A stretch of DNA of 64,000 nt from Erwinia aphidicola (GCF_014773485.1 NZ_JACXBP010000001.1:62001-126000); one strand, 5' to 3'; positions 26,781 through 40,952 are shown, counted from the first letter of the stretch. Program-made: numbers and translations. Notes: a model not told the origin generated them from the letters alone.

Positions 26781-28511
26781 CTATAGCGCAAAGCGCTGCA
26801 GAAAAGTCCAGTAGCGACCCTGTTTTGCGACTAATTCGGCATGATTTCCCTGTTCGATGATTTCGCCGCTGTCCATAACGCAAATCCGGTCAAAATGTGC
26901 CAGGCCGCGCAGGCGGTGGGTGACCATGATGAGGGTTTTGTTTTGTGCCACCTGGCGCAGCAGCGCGAGGATCTGCTGTTCGGTCTCCGCATCCAGCCCT
27001 TCGGTCGGCTCATCCAGCAGCATCAGATCGCCGCCGTGCAGCAGCGCACGCGCCAGTCCCAGGCGGCGCAGTTCGCCACCCGACAGCTGACGGCCGCCTT
27101 CACCAAGCCAGGCGTTGAGACCCTGATTGTTTTCCAGCAGTTTCTCCAGCCCGACCTGCTGCAGCGCGGCGCTCAGCTGTTCATCGCTCGCGTCGGGCGC
27201 GGCCAGCAGCAGGTTATCGCGCAGCGTGCTGCTGAACAGATGCACGCGCTGGGTGACGACGCTGGTGCGCGCGCGCAGGTCGGCTTCGCTGTACTGGTCA
27301 AGCGGCTGGCCATTGAGCTGAATAGTGCCGTGTTGAGGATCCCAGGCGCGCGTCAGCAGCTGCAGCAGCGTCGACTTGCCGCATCCAGTGCGACCCAGCA
27401 GCGCTATGTGTTCGCCTGGTGTGATATCCAGAGAGAGATCTCTGATCGCCAGCGGCGCGTTGTCAGCGTAGCCGAAGCTGATGTTGCTCAACGTGAGCGC
27501 AGCCTGTCCCGAGGCCTGCGTCGTAGCCTGGCGGAAGGTGACCGCCGGGCGCTGTTCGATAATCTGCGTTACGCGCTGCGCGGAGGCAATCACATGGCCA
27601 AGATGCTGGAAAGCGGTGCCCACCGGACCGAGTGCTTCGAACGCGGAGAGTGCACAGAAGACAAACAGCGCAATATACGCACCCGGATACGGGTCGCCAC
27701 CAATGCCTGCGGCACTCAGCCACAGCATCAGCGTGACGGCAATTCCGCCCATCAGCATCACCAGCCCCTGTGACAGCCCTGTCAGGCTGGCCTGGCGCTG
27801 CTGTGCGCTGAGCCAGGCCTGTTCCGTGGCATCCATCGCGTCACGAAAGCGCTGTGCCGCACCGTACAGGCTCAGCTCTGCCTGGCCCTGGAGCCAGCGC
27901 GTCAGGCCGCTACGATACTCGCCGCGCAGGCGGGTAAGATCGGCGCCGACGGGCAGCCCGGCACGGTAAAACAGCGGTGGCAGTGCGACCAGTGTCAGCA
28001 GCATCAGGCCGCCGAGCGTCAGGGCCAGATAAGTATCAAGGAAGCTCAGGCCAAAAGTGACCACGACAATCACCACCAGCGCCCCGACCAGCGGTGAAAT
28101 CACCCGCAGGTAGAGGTGATCGAGCGTGTCGACATCCGCCACCAGTCGGTTAAGCAGCTCTCCCTGGCGGAAGCGGGCAATGCCGGCAGGGGAGAGCGGC
28201 AACAGCTTACTGAAGGTAAACACCCGCAGATGCTGCAGCACGCGGAAGGTGCCGTCATGGCTCACCAGGCGCTCAAGATAACGCGCGACGGTGCGGCTGA
28301 TGGCGGCACCGCGTACTCCGGCGGCGGGCAGCATATAGTTAAAGCTGTAAATCCCTGCGACACCGGCCAGTGAGGTAGCGGCGAGGAACCAGCCGGACAG
28401 CGTAATCAGGCCGATGCTGGCCAGCAGCGTCACCACCGCCAGCAGCATGCCGAACAGCAGGCGCAGAATGTGGCGACGATACAGTTTTAAAAACGGCAGC
28501 AGGGTTTTCAT
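26781..28511 (-). CDS. cydC: Heterodimeric ABC exporter subunit CydC
   Basis: With CydD it forms an inner-membrane ABC exporter needed for cytochrome bd assembly; heme and thiols have been proposed as substrates. It is 576 residues: an N-terminal six-helix domain (about 1-310) and an ATPase domain with Walker A GRTGCGKST, signature LSGGELRRLGLARALL and Walker B LMLLDEPTEGLD. Its start overlaps the cydD stop by four bases (ATGA), showing coupling. Confidence 0.96.
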   Translation of the reverse strand: MKTLLPFLKLYRRHILRLLFGMLLAVVTLLASIGLITLSGWFLAATSLAGVAGIYSFNYMLPAAGVRGAAISRTVARYLERLVSHDGTFRVLQHLRVFTFSKLLPLSPAGIARFRQGELLNRLVADVDTLDHLYLRVISPLVGALVVIVVVTFGLSFLDTYLALTLGGLMLLTLVALPPLFYRAGLPVGADLTRLRGEYRSGLTRWLQGQAELSLYGAAQRFRDAMDATEQAWLSAQQRQASLTGLSQGLVMLMGGIAVTLMLWLSAAGIGGDPYPGAYIALFVFCALSAFEALGPVGTAFQHLGHVIASAQRVTQIIEQRPAVTFRQATTQASGQAALTLSNISFGYADNAPLAIRDLSLDITPGEHIALLGRTGCGKSTLLQLLTRAWDPQHGTIQLNGQPLDQYSEADLRARTSVVTQRVHLFSSTLRDNLLLAAPDASDEQLSAALQQVGLEKLLENNQGLNAWLGEGGRQLSGGELRRLGLARALLHGGDLMLLDEPTEGLDAETEQQILALLRQVAQNKTLIMVTHRLRGLAHFDRICVMDSGEIIEQGNHAELVAKQGRYWTFLQRFAL

Positions 28512-30277
28512 TCAAGCGATCCTCCGCGCTGAGCCAGCAGGTCAGCAAATGCGCCGGGCTGATTCGCCAGCGTCTGCCAACGGCCCTGTTGGACAATTTT
28601 ACCGTCGCGCATCAGCCAGATTTCATCCCACTGTGACAGGCGGTCGAGCTGATGGGTGATTAACAGCGTGCTTTGCGCATGCGAAGCCGCCAGCAGCGCG
28701 TGATTGACGTGCTGCTCGCTGTGCGCATCAAGGCTGGCATCAGGTTCATCCAGCAGCAGCAGCTGGCAGGGCTTCATCAACGCGCGGGCAACGGCAACGC
28801 GCTGCGCCTGGCCAACCGACAGGCTGGCAGCCTGATCGCCGGTTTCACTGTCCAGCCCGGCAGGCAGGCGCGGCAGAAACTCATTGACCCCGGCAAGTTC
28901 CAGCACCTGCTGCAAACGGGCTTCATCGTGGTTGCCGCTTAGCAGAATATTCTGCCGCAGCGTGCTGGCGGGAAGATGCGGGTTTTGCCCCACCCACGCC
29001 AGCTGCTGCTGCCAGTGGGGCAGGGCAATATCGCGTAATTCGACGCCGTTAACCTGTAACGATCCCTGATAGGGCAGATAGCCGAGCAGCACGTTCATCA
29101 GCGAGGTTTTCCCGGCGCCGCTTTGCCCGACCAGCGCCACGCGCTGCCCTGGCTGCAGGGTGAAGCTAAGTGGCCCGGCGAGCTGACTGCCGTCAGCGGT
29201 GACGATCGTCAGATCGGTCGCGACCAGGCTTAAGCCATGGTGTAATTCAGGCGTGAGTTCACCACGCTGGAGCGCCGCGCCTTCACTCTCTTCAATAAAG
29301 GTTTGTAGTGCATCGGCAGCACCCACAGCCTGGGCCTTGGCATGATAGAACGCCCCCAGATCGCGCAGCGGCTGGTAAAACTCAGGCGCCAGGATCAGCA
29401 CCAGGAAACCGGCAAACATCGTCACCGCACCGCTGTAGTGGCCGAAGTCGAACACGCCAAGATAGGAGAAACCGAAATAGACAGCGATCAGAGCAATTGA
29501 GATAGAGGCAAAGAACTCCAGCACCGCCGAGGAGAGGAAGGCCATGCGCAGCACTTCCATGGTGCGCTGGCGGAATTGCTCGGAAGCCTCGGCAATGTTT
29601 GCCGTTTCAGCCTCGGCACGGTGAAACAGGCGCAGCGTTTCCAGCCCGCGCAGGCGGTCAAGAAACTGCCCGCTCAGGCGCGCCAGTGCCTGGAAGTTGC
29701 GGCGGTTGGCATCTGCGGCGCCCATACCGACCATCGCCATAAACAGCGGGATCAGCGGCGCGGTGGCGAGCAGGATCAGCGAAGCCGCCCAGTTAACCGG
29801 GAATAGTAGGATAAGCACCAGCAGCGGGATAATCCCCGCCAGCATCATCTGCGGCAGATAGCGCGCGTAGTAATCCTGCATCTCTTCGATCTGCTCCAGC
29901 AGCAGGGTAGCCCAGCTGCCGGCAGGTTTGCCCTGAACCCAGGCGGGGCCGAGATCGGAGAGGCGGTTAAGCACCTGCTGGCGCAGCGCCTGGCGGATCG
30001 CCTGACCCGTTTTGAACCCCACCTTTTCCCGCAGCCACGCCAGCCAGGCGCGCGCCGCAAAGCAGGCCAGCAGCAGAATAAAATGCAGCAGTTGCGTATC
30101 GCGCGGTTGATGATCAACCAGCAGCGCCTGCAGCAGCGAGGCGAGGAACCAGGCCTGCGCGAGGATCAGGAGCGCACTTAACGTGCCCAGCATGTAGGAG
30201 AGACGCAGCCAGCGATGGCCGTGCACACTCTGACTTTTCAACCAGCGGGTGAGTTGTTGTTGCCGTGTTTTATTCAT
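28508..30277 (-). CDS. cydD: Heterodimeric ABC exporter subunit CydD
   Basis: The partner of CydC. It is 589 residues, against 588 in E. coli. The membrane domain is followed by an ATPase with Walker A GQSGAGKTS, a non-consensus signature LSVGQAQRVAVARA (also LSVGQ in E. coli) and Walker B LLLLDEPDASLD. The start MNKTRQQQLTRWLK at 30275-30277 is chosen because it matches the family; the frame to 30400 crosses the trxB terminator. It has a weak ribosome site. Confidence 0.95.
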   Translation of the reverse strand: MNKTRQQQLTRWLKSQSVHGHRWLRLSYMLGTLSALLILAQAWFLASLLQALLVDHQPRDTQLLHFILLLACFAARAWLAWLREKVGFKTGQAIRQALRQQVLNRLSDLGPAWVQGKPAGSWATLLLEQIEEMQDYYARYLPQMMLAGIIPLLVLILLFPVNWAASLILLATAPLIPLFMAMVGMGAADANRRNFQALARLSGQFLDRLRGLETLRLFHRAEAETANIAEASEQFRQRTMEVLRMAFLSSAVLEFFASISIALIAVYFGFSYLGVFDFGHYSGAVTMFAGFLVLILAPEFYQPLRDLGAFYHAKAQAVGAADALQTFIEESEGAALQRGELTPELHHGLSLVATDLTIVTADGSQLAGPLSFTLQPGQRVALVGQSGAGKTSLMNVLLGYLPYQGSLQVNGVELRDIALPHWQQQLAWVGQNPHLPASTLRQNILLSGNHDEARLQQVLELAGVNEFLPRLPAGLDSETGDQAASLSVGQAQRVAVARALMKPCQLLLLDEPDASLDAHSEQHVNHALLAASHAQSTLLITHQLDRLSQWDEIWLMRDGKIVQQGRWQTLANQPGAFADLLAQRGGSLE

Positions 30278-30370
30278 CTGTTGCCGTGTTGCCCTGACGT
30301 AAACAGTAGTGAGGCAAAGCCCCAGGAAGATCGGTGTCAAGCGCGGCAATGTTACAATGGGGAGGGTGAA

Positions 30371-30394
30371 AAGGCGACAATTGCTCGTCGCCTT
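30371..30394 (-). terminator. Rho-independent terminator of trxB
   Basis: A perfect 8-bp stem AAGGCGAC / GTCGCCTT with an AATTGCTC loop. Read leftward it runs into CTTTTC. It lies 30 bp past trxB and about 95 bp before cydD, so cydDC needs its own promoter in 30278-30370. A TTGACA is present there, but no well-spaced -10 was found. Confidence 0.75.
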
Positions 30395-30423
30395 GGGCAA
30401 GATTAGCTCAGAGTTTTAACAAC

Positions 30424-31915
<1,492 letters not shown>

Positions 31916-32410
31916 ATGGTAGACAATAAAAAACGACCTGGTAAAGACCTCGACAGAATCGACCGCAATATCCTGAATGAGCTGCAGAAGGACGGTCGTA
32001 TTTCTAACGTCGAGCTTTCCAAACGCGTAGGGTTATCCCCAACGCCATGTCTGGAGCGCGTGCGCCGCCTGGAGCGTCAGGGCTTCATTCTCGGTTATAC
32101 CGCACAGTTAAACCCGCACTACCTGGATGCTTCTCTGCTGGTATTCGTTGAGATTACTCTGAATCGTGGTGCGCCGGATGTGTTTGAGCAATTTAACGCC
32201 GCCGTGCAAAAACTTGAGGAAACTCAAGAGTGTCACCTGGTTTCCGGTGATTTCGACTACCTGTTGAAAACCCGCGTGCCAGACATGTCTGCATATCGTA
32301 AACTGCTCGGCGAAACCTTGCTGCGTCTGCCGGGCGTGAACGATACCCGTACCTATGTGGTCATGGAAGAAGTGAAACAAAGTAACCGGTTAGTGATTAA
32401 AACGCGGTAA
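31916..32410 (+). CDS. lrp: Leucine-responsive regulatory protein Lrp
   Basis: A global regulator of amino acid metabolism, transport and surface structures that senses leucine. It is 164 residues, as in E. coli, and nearly identical. The N-terminal helix-turn-helix (LDRIDRNILNELQKDGR, then NVELSKRVGLSPTPCLERV) is followed by the RAM ligand-binding domain (about 70-164). It is monocistronic in position, between divergent trxB and ftsK. Confidence 0.98.
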   Translation: MVDNKKRPGKDLDRIDRNILNELQKDGRISNVELSKRVGLSPTPCLERVRRLERQGFILGYTAQLNPHYLDASLLVFVEITLNRGAPDVFEQFNAAVQKLEETQECHLVSGDFDYLLKTRVPDMSAYRKLLGETLLRLPGVNDTRTYVVMEEVKQSNRLVIKTR

Positions 32411-32529
32411 CACAGGGCAGGTGCAAAACCTGGTAGTTTTCGGTACACTCCTGTGAATTCATACAGGTTCAGCGTCGGGCATGCCCGGCGCTGTTGCCTT
32501 CATAGTTTACAGGCACCTGGAGAGTACTC

Positions 32530-35500
32530 TTGAGCCAGGAATACACAGAAGATAAAGAAGTTTCGTTACAACCGCTGAGCAGTGGGCGTCGCCTGCTGGA
32601 AGCGTTACTGATTATTGTTGCTCTTTTCGCCGTTTATCTGATGGTGGCGTTGATGAGCTTCAACCCTTCCGATCCCAGCTGGTCGCAAACCGCCTGGCAT
32701 GAACCCATCCACAATTTAGGTGGGGGGGTAGGGGCCTGGCTTGCTGACACGCTGTTCTTTATTTTCGGCGTGATGGCGTACGCCCTTCCTCCGGTGATTT
32801 TAGGCCTGTGCTGGATCACCTTCCGTCAGCGTCATTCTCAGGATTACATCGACTACTTCGCGGTAGCACTACGTCTGATCGGCGTGCTGGCGCTGGTAGT
32901 GACCTCCTGTGGCCTGGCCGCGCTGAATGCCGATGATATTTGGTACTTTGCCTCTGGCGGCGTGATCGGCAGCCTGCTGAGTAACGCGATGGCCGCCTAT
33001 TTCAGCGGTCCCGGCGGCACGTTGACGCTGCTGTGCATCTGGGCGGCGGGCCTGACGCTCTACACGGGCTGGTCCTGGCTGACGATTGCCGAGAAAATTG
33101 GCGGTGTAGTGATGGGGGTCTTAACCTTCGCCAGCAACCGCTCGCGCGCCGATGAAAAATGGCATGAAGAGGATGACGAAGCCTATCAGGAAGACGATCG
33201 TCCTGCGCGAGAGTCCACCGCGCCAATAATGAAACGCAGCGCGCAGGCGGACGATGCAGACGATGTGCTGCTGGCAAAACCGCAGCCAATTTATGCTGAT
33301 GTTGAGGATGGCGAGCAGCACGATCCGCTGTTGGCGAAACCCGCTGTTGCTGCTGCCGGTGCTGCGGCGGCCAGCGAAGTGGCTGCGGCGCAGCCTGCCG
33401 CTCCACAAATCTCAGCGGCGCAGGTTGAAGCTCCTGCCGCAGCGCCAGCGGCACCCGTTCAGGTTTCAACCCCGGTTGAACCCGCTCAGCCGCCGTTATA
33501 CCGCTTTGAAGTGCCTGCCGCAGCTGAGACCCCGGCACCTTCTGTTCCGGTTCAGCCGATGGAAGATGACGACGGTCCGCAGATGGGCAACTGGCGCGAT
33601 ACGGCAACCTCCTCGCCGTTTGATTTCTCGACGCAGCATGCCTCTCACCCCGCTTCCGTCGCTGCGGCGGCAACCGGTGTGGCCATTGGCGCCGTGGCGC
33701 AGTCTGCCACCTCCAATACGCCGTTTATGCCGGGCTTCACCGCCACCAGCGGTGATGAACTTAATCCGCAGGTGAAGCAGGGCATTGGTCCTGAACTGCC
33801 GCGCCCGAACCCGGTGAAACTGCCAACCCGTCGCGAGCTGGCTTCCTACGGCATTAAGCTGCCTTCGCAGCGCATGGCGGAAGAGAAAGCTAAACAGCAG
33901 GAGCAGAGTCAGGCTCAGCCTCAGGCCTCTTATCACGCTGAAGTCGATGACGAGCAGGATGCAGCGGAACAGGCACAGCTGCGCGAAGCGTTCTTCGCTC
34001 AGCAGCAGCAGCGCTACGGCGAAGAGTTTGCCGCTGAAGATGAGGAAGCTCTGGAGCAGGCTGCACTGGCTCGCCAGTTTGCCGACCAGCAACAGCAGCG
34101 TTATGCGGCCGAGCCGCAGAACAGCGCGCCAACCTTTAACCTTGATACTGCCGGTGCGTTTGATTTCTCACCAATGGACGATCTGGTTGATGACGGCCCA
34201 GCTGAGCCGCTGTTCACGATCGCTGCCGCGCCGGAAGTGGAGCCTGTAGCCCCGCAGCCAGCACAATGGCAGCAGCCGGAAAGCGCGCCGCAGCAACCTG
34301 CCGCCTGGCAACAGCCTGCTCAGGCCCCGGCCGCTCAACAGCCGGTTGCCCCTTCATGGCAGGCCAGTGCGCCTGCAGCGCCGCAGCCGGTTGCCGCTGA
34401 AGCACCTAAGCCGCAGGAGCCGGATATGGACAGCCTGATCCACCCGTTCCTGATGCGCCATGAACAGCCGACGTATAAACCGACGACGCCACTGCCTACG
34501 CTCGATCTGCTCTCGTCGCCTCCGGCGGAAACCGAGCCGGTCGATCAGTTTGCCCTGGAACAGACCTCGCGCCTGATTGAGGCACGTCTGGCTGACTACC
34601 GCGTTAAAGCGGAGGTTGTGGGTTCTTCACCTGGCCCGGTGATCACCCGTTTCGAGCTGGATCTGGCACCGGGTGTCAAAGCGGCGCGTATTTCCAACCT
34701 GTCGCGCGACCTGGCCCGTTCCCTCTCAGCCGTTGCGGTGCGTGTGGTGGAAGTGATCCCTGGCCGCCCCTATGTTGGCCTTGAGTTGCCAAACCTGCAT
34801 CGCCAGACGGTTTACCTGCGTGAAGTGCTGGACTGCCCGGCGTTCCGTGATAATCCGTCGCCGCTATCTATCGTACTGGGTAAAGATATTTCCGGCGATC
34901 CGGTGGTGGCCGATCTTGGCAAAATGCCGCACCTGCTGGTTGCCGGTACGACCGGTTCCGGTAAGTCGGTCGGCGTAAACGCCATGATCCTCAGCATCCT
35001 GTATAAAGCCACGCCGAAAGAGGTGCGCTTTATCATGATCGACCCGAAAATGCTTGAGCTGTCGGTTTATGAAGGTATTCCGCATCTGTTAACTGACGTC
35101 GTTACCGACATGAAGGATGCAGCCAATGCACTGCGCTGGTGTGTGGTGGAGATGGAGCGCCGCTACAAGCTGATGTCGGCACTTGGCGTGCGTAATATTG
35201 CGGGCTACAACGAAAAAGTGGATATGGCTGATGCCATGGGCCGCCCAATTCCCGACCCGTTCTGGAAACCGACCGACAGCATGGATATGACGCCGCCAGT
35301 GCTGGAGAAAGAACCGTACATCGTGGTGATGGTCGACGAATTTGCCGACCTGATCATGACCGTCGGGAAAAAGGTGGAAGAGCTGATCGCTCGCCTGGCG
35401 CAGAAAGCGCGTGCAGCGGGTATTCACCTGGTGCTGGCAACGCAGCGTCCGTCAGTCGATGTCATTACCGGCCTGATTAAAGCTAACATCCCGACGCGTA

Positions 35501-35970
35501 TCGCCTTTACCGTCTCCAGCAAAATTGACTCACGTACCATCCTCGATCAGGGCGGTGCCGAATCTCTGCTGGGAATGGGGGACATGCTTTATCTGGCGCC
35601 AAACTCATCGATTCCGGTGCGTGTTCACGGCGCGTTTGTGCGCGACCAGGAAGTCCACGCCGTAGTGGCTGACTGGAAGGCGCGCGAACGTCCTCAGTAT
35701 AAAGAGGGCATTCTCAGCGGTGGTGAGGATAGCGAGGCCGGCGGCGGCGGTATCGACGGTGATGAAGAGCTGGACCAGCTGTTTGACCAGGCGGTGCAGT
35801 TCGTCGTTGATAAGCGTCGCGCGTCGATCTCCGGCGTCCAGCGTCAGTTCCGCATCGGCTACAACCGTGCGGCGCGCATTATCGAACAGATGGAAGCGCA
35901 GGGAATTGTCTCCTCTCCGGGCCATAATGGTAACCGCGAGGTGCTGGCACCACCGCCGCACGAAATGTAA
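32530..35970 (+). CDS. ftsK: DNA translocase FtsK
   Basis: A septal DNA pump that segregates chromosome ends and activates XerCD at dif. The start is TTG with GGAG upstream. Domains: an N-terminal membrane part (four helices, to about residue 200); a Gln/Ala/Pro-rich linker (about 205-665); a motor domain with Walker A GTTGSGKS (about 806) and Walker [11 protein letters not shown]; and the C-terminal gamma winged helix (about 1080-1146, [14 protein letters not shown]) that reads KOPS sites. At 1146 residues it is shorter than E. coli FtsK (1329), and the difference lies in the linker. Confidence 0.96.
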   Translation: MSQEYTEDKEVSLQPLSSGRRLLEALLIIVALFAVYLMVALMSFNPSDPSWSQTAWHEPIHNLGGGVGAWLADTLFFIFGVMAYALPPVILGLCWITFRQRHSQDYIDYFAVALRLIGVLALVVTSCGLAALNADDIWYFASGGVIGSLLSNAMAAYFSGPGGTLTLLCIWAAGLTLYTGWSWLTIAEKIGGVVMGVLTFASNRSRADEKWHEEDDEAYQEDDRPARESTAPIMKRSAQADDADDVLLAKPQPIYADVEDGEQHDPLLAKPAVAAAGAAAASEVAAAQPAAPQISAAQVEAPAAAPAAPVQVSTPVEPAQPPLYRFEVPAAAETPAPSVPVQPMEDDDGPQMGNWRDTATSSPFDFSTQHASHPASVAAAATGVAIGAVAQSATSNTPFMPGFTATSGDELNPQVKQGIGPELPRPNPVKLPTRRELASYGIKLPSQRMAEEKAKQQEQSQAQPQASYHAEVDDEQDAAEQAQLREAFFAQQQQRYGEEFAAEDEEALEQAALARQFADQQQQRYAAEPQNSAPTFNLDTAGAFDFSPMDDLVDDGPAEPLFTIAAAPEVEPVAPQPAQWQQPESAPQQPAAWQQPAQAPAAQQPVAPSWQASAPAAPQPVAAEAPKPQEPDMDSLIHPFLMRHEQPTYKPTTPLPTLDLLSSPPAETEPVDQFALEQTSRLIEARLADYRVKAEVVGSSPGPVITRFELDLAPGVKAARISNLSRDLARSLSAVAVRVVEVIPGRPYVGLELPNLHRQTVYLREVLDCPAFRDNPSPLSIVLGKDISGDPVVADLGKMPHLLVAGTTGSGKSVGVNAMILSILYKATPKEVRFIMIDPKMLELSVYEGIPHLLTDVVTDMKDAANALRWCVVEMERRYKLMSALGVRNIAGYNEKVDMADAMGRPIPDPFWKPTDSMDMTPPVLEKEPYIVVMVDEFADLIMTVGKKVEELIARLAQKARAAGIHLVLATQRPSVDVITGLIKANIPTRIAFTVSSKIDSRTILDQGGAESLLGMGDMLYLAPNSSIPVRVHGAFVRDQEVHAVVADWKARERPQYKEGILSGGEDSEAGGGGIDGDEELDQLFDQAVQFVVDKRRASISGVQRQFRIGYNRAARIIEQMEAQGIVSSPGHNGNREVLAPPPHEM

Positions 35971-35979
35971 CAATCACTC

Positions 35980-36014
35980 CGGGCCGGCCACGTTGGCTGG
36001 CCCGTTGTTTTTTT
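35980..36014 (+). terminator. Rho-independent terminator of ftsK
   Basis: CGGGCCGGCCA / TGGCTGGCCCG forms an 11-bp stem with one G-T pair around CGT, followed by TTGTTTTTTT. Confidence 0.85.
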
Positions 36015-36153
36015 GCCAGCAGTCCCCATATCTGCTCAGTGCCGCCGGGGAATTCAGTTTATTCTTCTGTCGTTCCTGCCAGCGCCTGGCTAAAGTTATC
36101 CACGTCACGCTTAACCCGCAACGGGATACAAAAGTTTTAATAAGGATGCCGTA

Positions 36154-36765
36154 ATGAAAAAATTAATGATTTCCTGCTGTTTGCTGGCGGCCTTTACTTC
36201 TGCAAGCGTACTGGCAGATGCTGCCAGTGATTTGCAGCAGCGCCTGGATAAAGTGAAAAGCTTCCATGCGACCTTTAATCAAAAAGTGACCGACGGCAGC
36301 GGCCAGTCCGTGCAGGATGGTGAAGGTGAGATGTGGGTACAGCGCCCGAACCTGTTTAACTGGCACATGACCGCGCCGGATGAAAGCATCCTGATCTCTG
36401 ATGGTAAAACCCTGTGGTTTTATAACCCGTTTGTTGAGCAGGTCAGCGCCAGCTGGCTGAAAGACGCCACCAGCAATACGCCGTTTATGCTGATTGCCCG
36501 CAACCAGTCGAGTGACTGGAAGCAGTACAACGTGGCGCAAAAAGGTAATGACTTCTCGCTGACGCCGAAAGCGGCGGATGGCAACCTGAAGCAGTTCACC
36601 ATTAACGTTTCGCCGAACGGTACGATCAACCAGTTCAGCGCGATTGAGCAGGATGGCCAGCGCAGCAGCTACGCGTTGAAAAGCCAGCAAAACGGCTCCG
36701 TCAGCGCTGATAAGTTTAAGTTTACGCCGCCGCAGGGTGTGACCGTGGACGACCAGCGTCAGTGA
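36154..36765 (+). CDS. lolA: Outer-membrane lipoprotein carrier protein LolA
   Basis: A periplasmic chaperone that carries lipoproteins from LolCDE to LolB. It is 203 residues, the E. coli length. The signal peptide ends around SVLADAA. The mature part has the LolA motifs [31 protein letters not shown] and TPFMLIA. An AAGGA site precedes the ATG. rarA follows after 7 bp, making a lolA-rarA operon. Confidence 0.97.
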   Translation: MKKLMISCCLLAAFTSASVLADAASDLQQRLDKVKSFHATFNQKVTDGSGQSVQDGEGEMWVQRPNLFNWHMTAPDESILISDGKTLWFYNPFVEQVSASWLKDATSNTPFMLIARNQSSDWKQYNVAQKGNDFSLTPKAADGNLKQFTINVSPNGTINQFSAIEQDGQRSSYALKSQQNGSVSADKFKFTPPQGVTVDDQRQ

Positions 36766-36772
36766 GGTTTGC

Positions 36773-38116
36773 GTGAGTAATATGTCCCTCGATTTTTCCC
36801 GTAATGAATTTCAGCCTCTGGCCGCCCGTATGCGGCCACGCACGCTGGCCGAATATATCGGTCAGCAGCATCTGCTGGCGGCAGGCAAACCGCTGCCGCG
36901 CGCGATTGAGGCAGGTCATCTGCATTCGATGATCTTATGGGGACCACCAGGGACAGGGAAAACCACGCTGGCAGAAATTATCGGCCACTATGGCCAGGCC
37001 GACGTGGAGCGCATCTCAGCCGTGACCTCAGGGGTGAAAGAGATCCGTGAGGCAATCGAACGCGCCAGACAGAATCGCAATGCCGGGCGCCGCACCATTC
37101 TGTTTGTCGATGAGGTGCACCGCTTCAATAAAAGTCAGCAGGATGCTTTTCTGCCGCATATTGAAGACGGCACCATTACCTTTATCGGTGCCACCACTGA
37201 AAACCCCTCCTTTGAACTGAACTCCGCGCTGTTATCTCGTGCCCGCGTCTATCTGCTGAAATCTTTGACCGTTGAGGATATCTCAGCGGTGCTTGAGCAG
37301 GCGATGCAGGACAGCGAACGCGGTTACGGCAAAGAGAACATCGTGCTGCCGGAAAATACCCGCAACATGATTGCCGAGTTGGTTAACGGCGATGCGCGCC
37401 GGGCGCTTAACACGCTGGAGATGATGGCGGATATGGCGGAGGTCAACGCACAAGGCCAGCGCGAATTGACGCCGCAGTTGCTCAATGAAGTGTCAGGCGA
37501 GCGCAGTGCGCGTTTTGATAACAAAGGTGACCGCTTTTACGATCTGATCTCCGCGCTGCATAAGTCCGTGCGCGGTTCCGCCCCCGACGCGGCGCTTTAC
37601 TGGTATGCGCGCATTATTACCGCCGGGGGTGACCCGCTGTATGTGGCGCGCCGCCTGCTGGCGATTGCATCCGAGGATGTTGGCAATGCCGACCCACGCG
37701 GAATGCAGGTGGCGATTGCTGCCTGGGACTGCTTTACCCGCGTTGGCCCGGCGGAAGGCGAGCGCGCCATTGCTCAGGCGATTGTTTACCTCGCCTGCGC
37801 ACCCAAAAGCAATGCCGTTTACAGCGCGTTCAAGTCAGCGATGCGCGATGCGCGTGAAAGCCCGGATTACGACGTGCCGGAACATCTGCGTAATGCGCCA
37901 ACGAAGCTGATGAAGGAGATGGGGCTGGGGGCAGAATATCGCTATGCCCACAATGAACCGAACGCCTATGCCGCCGGTGAAGAGTACTTCCCGGCGCAGA
38001 TGGCGCAGACCCGTTATTATCAGCCAACCACACGCGGGCTGGAAGGCAAAATCGGCGAAAAGCTCGCCTGGCTTGCTGAACAGGATCAAAATAGCCCGAC
38101 AAAACGCTACCGCTGA
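36773..38116 (+). CDS. rarA: Replication-associated recombination protein A (RarA)
   Basis: A AAA+ protein (MgsA/WRNIP1 family) acting at stalled replication forks. It is 447 residues, as in E. coli. The start is GTG, giving MSNMSLDFS. Walker A is GPPGTGKTT, Walker B is [11 protein letters not shown], sensor 1 is [10 protein letters not shown], and the C-terminal tetramerisation domain has [14 protein letters not shown] and [10 protein letters not shown]. It is co-transcribed with lolA. Confidence 0.97.
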   Translation: MSNMSLDFSRNEFQPLAARMRPRTLAEYIGQQHLLAAGKPLPRAIEAGHLHSMILWGPPGTGKTTLAEIIGHYGQADVERISAVTSGVKEIREAIERARQNRNAGRRTILFVDEVHRFNKSQQDAFLPHIEDGTITFIGATTENPSFELNSALLSRARVYLLKSLTVEDISAVLEQAMQDSERGYGKENIVLPENTRNMIAELVNGDARRALNTLEMMADMAEVNAQGQRELTPQLLNEVSGERSARFDNKGDRFYDLISALHKSVRGSAPDAALYWYARIITAGGDPLYVARRLLAIASEDVGNADPRGMQVAIAAWDCFTRVGPAEGERAIAQAIVYLACAPKSNAVYSAFKSAMRDARESPDYDVPEHLRNAPTKLMKEMGLGAEYRYAHNEPNAYAAGEEYFPAQMAQTRYYQPTTRGLEGKIGEKLAWLAEQDQNSPTKRYR

Positions 38117-38185
38117 CAGTGACGTTGCGGTAAGGTTAGCAATGAATTCAACGTATTCTGCATAAGAGTACGTCCCTTCCTTTGA

Positions 38186-39505
<1,320 letters not shown>

Positions 39506-39528
39506 TCACCTCGCCGATTGCAATGTTC

Positions 39529-39554
39529 AAAACCCGCCGCTGGCGGGTTTTTTT
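39529..39554 (+). terminator. Rho-independent terminator of serS
   Basis: A 10-bp stem AAAACCCGCC / GGCGGGTTTT with a GCT loop, continued by T. In E. coli dmsABC follows serS; here there is only about 240 bp of non-coding DNA to ycaD. Confidence 0.9.
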
Positions 39555-39796
39555 ATGCCGGCGATCGAGCAAAATAAATGATGGAGAGTTTGGTTCGCCC
39601 TAAGCCAATTTAAAGAGAATTCAATGAGATAATTAGTGGCGAAAAGTTGTAACTCAGATCTCCCACTCGTTGTAGATAAGAAAATTAAATCGCTGTACTA
39701 CAAATCGTGCTGTGGCTGATTTATTCCGCTTTTACAATTGCTTGCATGGTGGCATTATGCGCGCAAAATCCTCTCTCGCTGCGGTTCTTCACTACT

Positions 39797-40948
39797 ATGT
39801 CCACCTGGTCACGCCCTGTTATCGTGCTGCTTTGCGGCTTGCTGCTGATGACGGTCTCAATTGCTGTGCTCAATACGCTGGTGCCACTGTGGCTGACCCA
39901 TGATGCGTTGCCAACGTGGCAAGTGGGCATGGTCAGCTCCTCTTATTATTGCGGCAACCTGCTGGGCACGCTGATTGCCGGTTGGACGATCAAAAATTAC
40001 GGTTTCAACCGCAGCTATTATTTTGCTTCCCTGCTGTTCGCCCTGGCAACCGTGGCTTTGGGGCTGGGCACTGGATTCTGGTCCTGGGCGCTCTGGCGCT
40101 TTATTGCCGGGGTCGGCTGTGCGTTGATCTGGGTGGTGGTTGAGAGTGCGCTGTTATGCAACGGTACGTTGCGCAACCGTGGCCGCCTGCTGGCTGCTTA
40201 TATGATTATGTACTATATCGGCACCGTCTTCGGTCAGCTGCTGGTGAGTAAGGTCTCTACCGAACTGCTGCACGTGCTGCCGTGGGTAACCGGCGTGGTG
40301 CTGGCCGCTATCCTGCCGTTGGTATTCTGCCGTGTGACGGCAAACCAGATGGAAGAAGAGGCCACGCCAGGCCGACTCTGGCCGATGTTGCGCCGCCGCA
40401 GCGCGCGCCTGGGGATCAACGGCTGCATTATCTCCGGTATCGTTCTGGGCTCGCTGTATGGCCTGATGCCGCTCTACCTTTCCCATCAGGGAATGAGCGA
40501 CTCGACGATTGGTTACTGGATGGCGCTGCTGGTCAGTGCGGGGATCATTGGCCAGTGGCCGATTGGCCGCCTGGCTGACCGCTTTGGCCGCCTGCTGGTG
40601 CTGCGCGTTCAGGTGTTTGTGGTGATCCTCGGTGCGCTGGCGATGCTCGGTAATGCGGCGATGGCTCCCGCCCTGTTTATCCTTGGCTGCGCCGGTTTTA
40701 CGCTGTATCCGGTGGCGATGTCCTGGGCTTGTGAAAAGGTTGGGCACCACGAACTGGTGGCAATGAACCAGGCGCTGCTGCTGAGCTATACGGTGGGTAG
40801 CCTTGCCGGTCCGACGATGACGTCAATGCTGATGCAGAGCTACTCTGACCGCGTGCTGTTTGTGATGATTGCGGCGGTAGCGCTGGTTTATCTGGTGATG
40901 CTGCTGCGTAAAGCCGATCATCATGCGACGCCGGTGGCGCACGCATAA
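39797..40948 (+). CDS. ycaD: MFS transporter YcaD
   Basis: A 383-residue, 12-helix major facilitator of unknown substrate, close to E. coli YcaD (382). Conserved stretches include [43 protein letters not shown] and [19 protein letters not shown] (motif A). The start at MSTWSRPV is chosen by homology. No ribosome site is evident there, and the frame extends upstream to a GTG at 39707, so the true start is uncertain. Confidence 0.9.
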   Translation: MSTWSRPVIVLLCGLLLMTVSIAVLNTLVPLWLTHDALPTWQVGMVSSSYYCGNLLGTLIAGWTIKNYGFNRSYYFASLLFALATVALGLGTGFWSWALWRFIAGVGCALIWVVVESALLCNGTLRNRGRLLAAYMIMYYIGTVFGQLLVSKVSTELLHVLPWVTGVVLAAILPLVFCRVTANQMEEEATPGRLWPMLRRRSARLGINGCIISGIVLGSLYGLMPLYLSHQGMSDSTIGYWMALLVSAGIIGQWPIGRLADRFGRLLVLRVQVFVVILGALAMLGNAAMAPALFILGCAGFTLYPVAMSWACEKVGHHELVAMNQALLLSYTVGSLAGPTMTSMLMQSYSDRVLFVMIAAVALVYLVMLLRKADHHATPVAHA

Positions 40949-40952
40949 AAAA

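Noticed and set aside
26841-27773. Rightward open frame of 310 codons across cydC
   Set aside because: It is a shadow of cydC; the composition is an artefact of high third-position GC and there is no domain pattern.
30278-30370. TTGACA in front of cydD as a sigma-70 -35 element
   Set aside because: No acceptable -10 lies at 16-18 bp; the nearest candidate is about 25 bp away.
33002-34092. Leftward open frames across the ftsK linker
   Set aside because: They are antisense to repetitive Q/A/P codons; low-complexity basic and proline-rich products with no start signals.
39707-39796. Upstream extension of ycaD from a GTG
   Set aside because: The extra 30 residues have no counterpart in E. coli YcaD, though the lack of a ribosome site at 39797 leaves some doubt.
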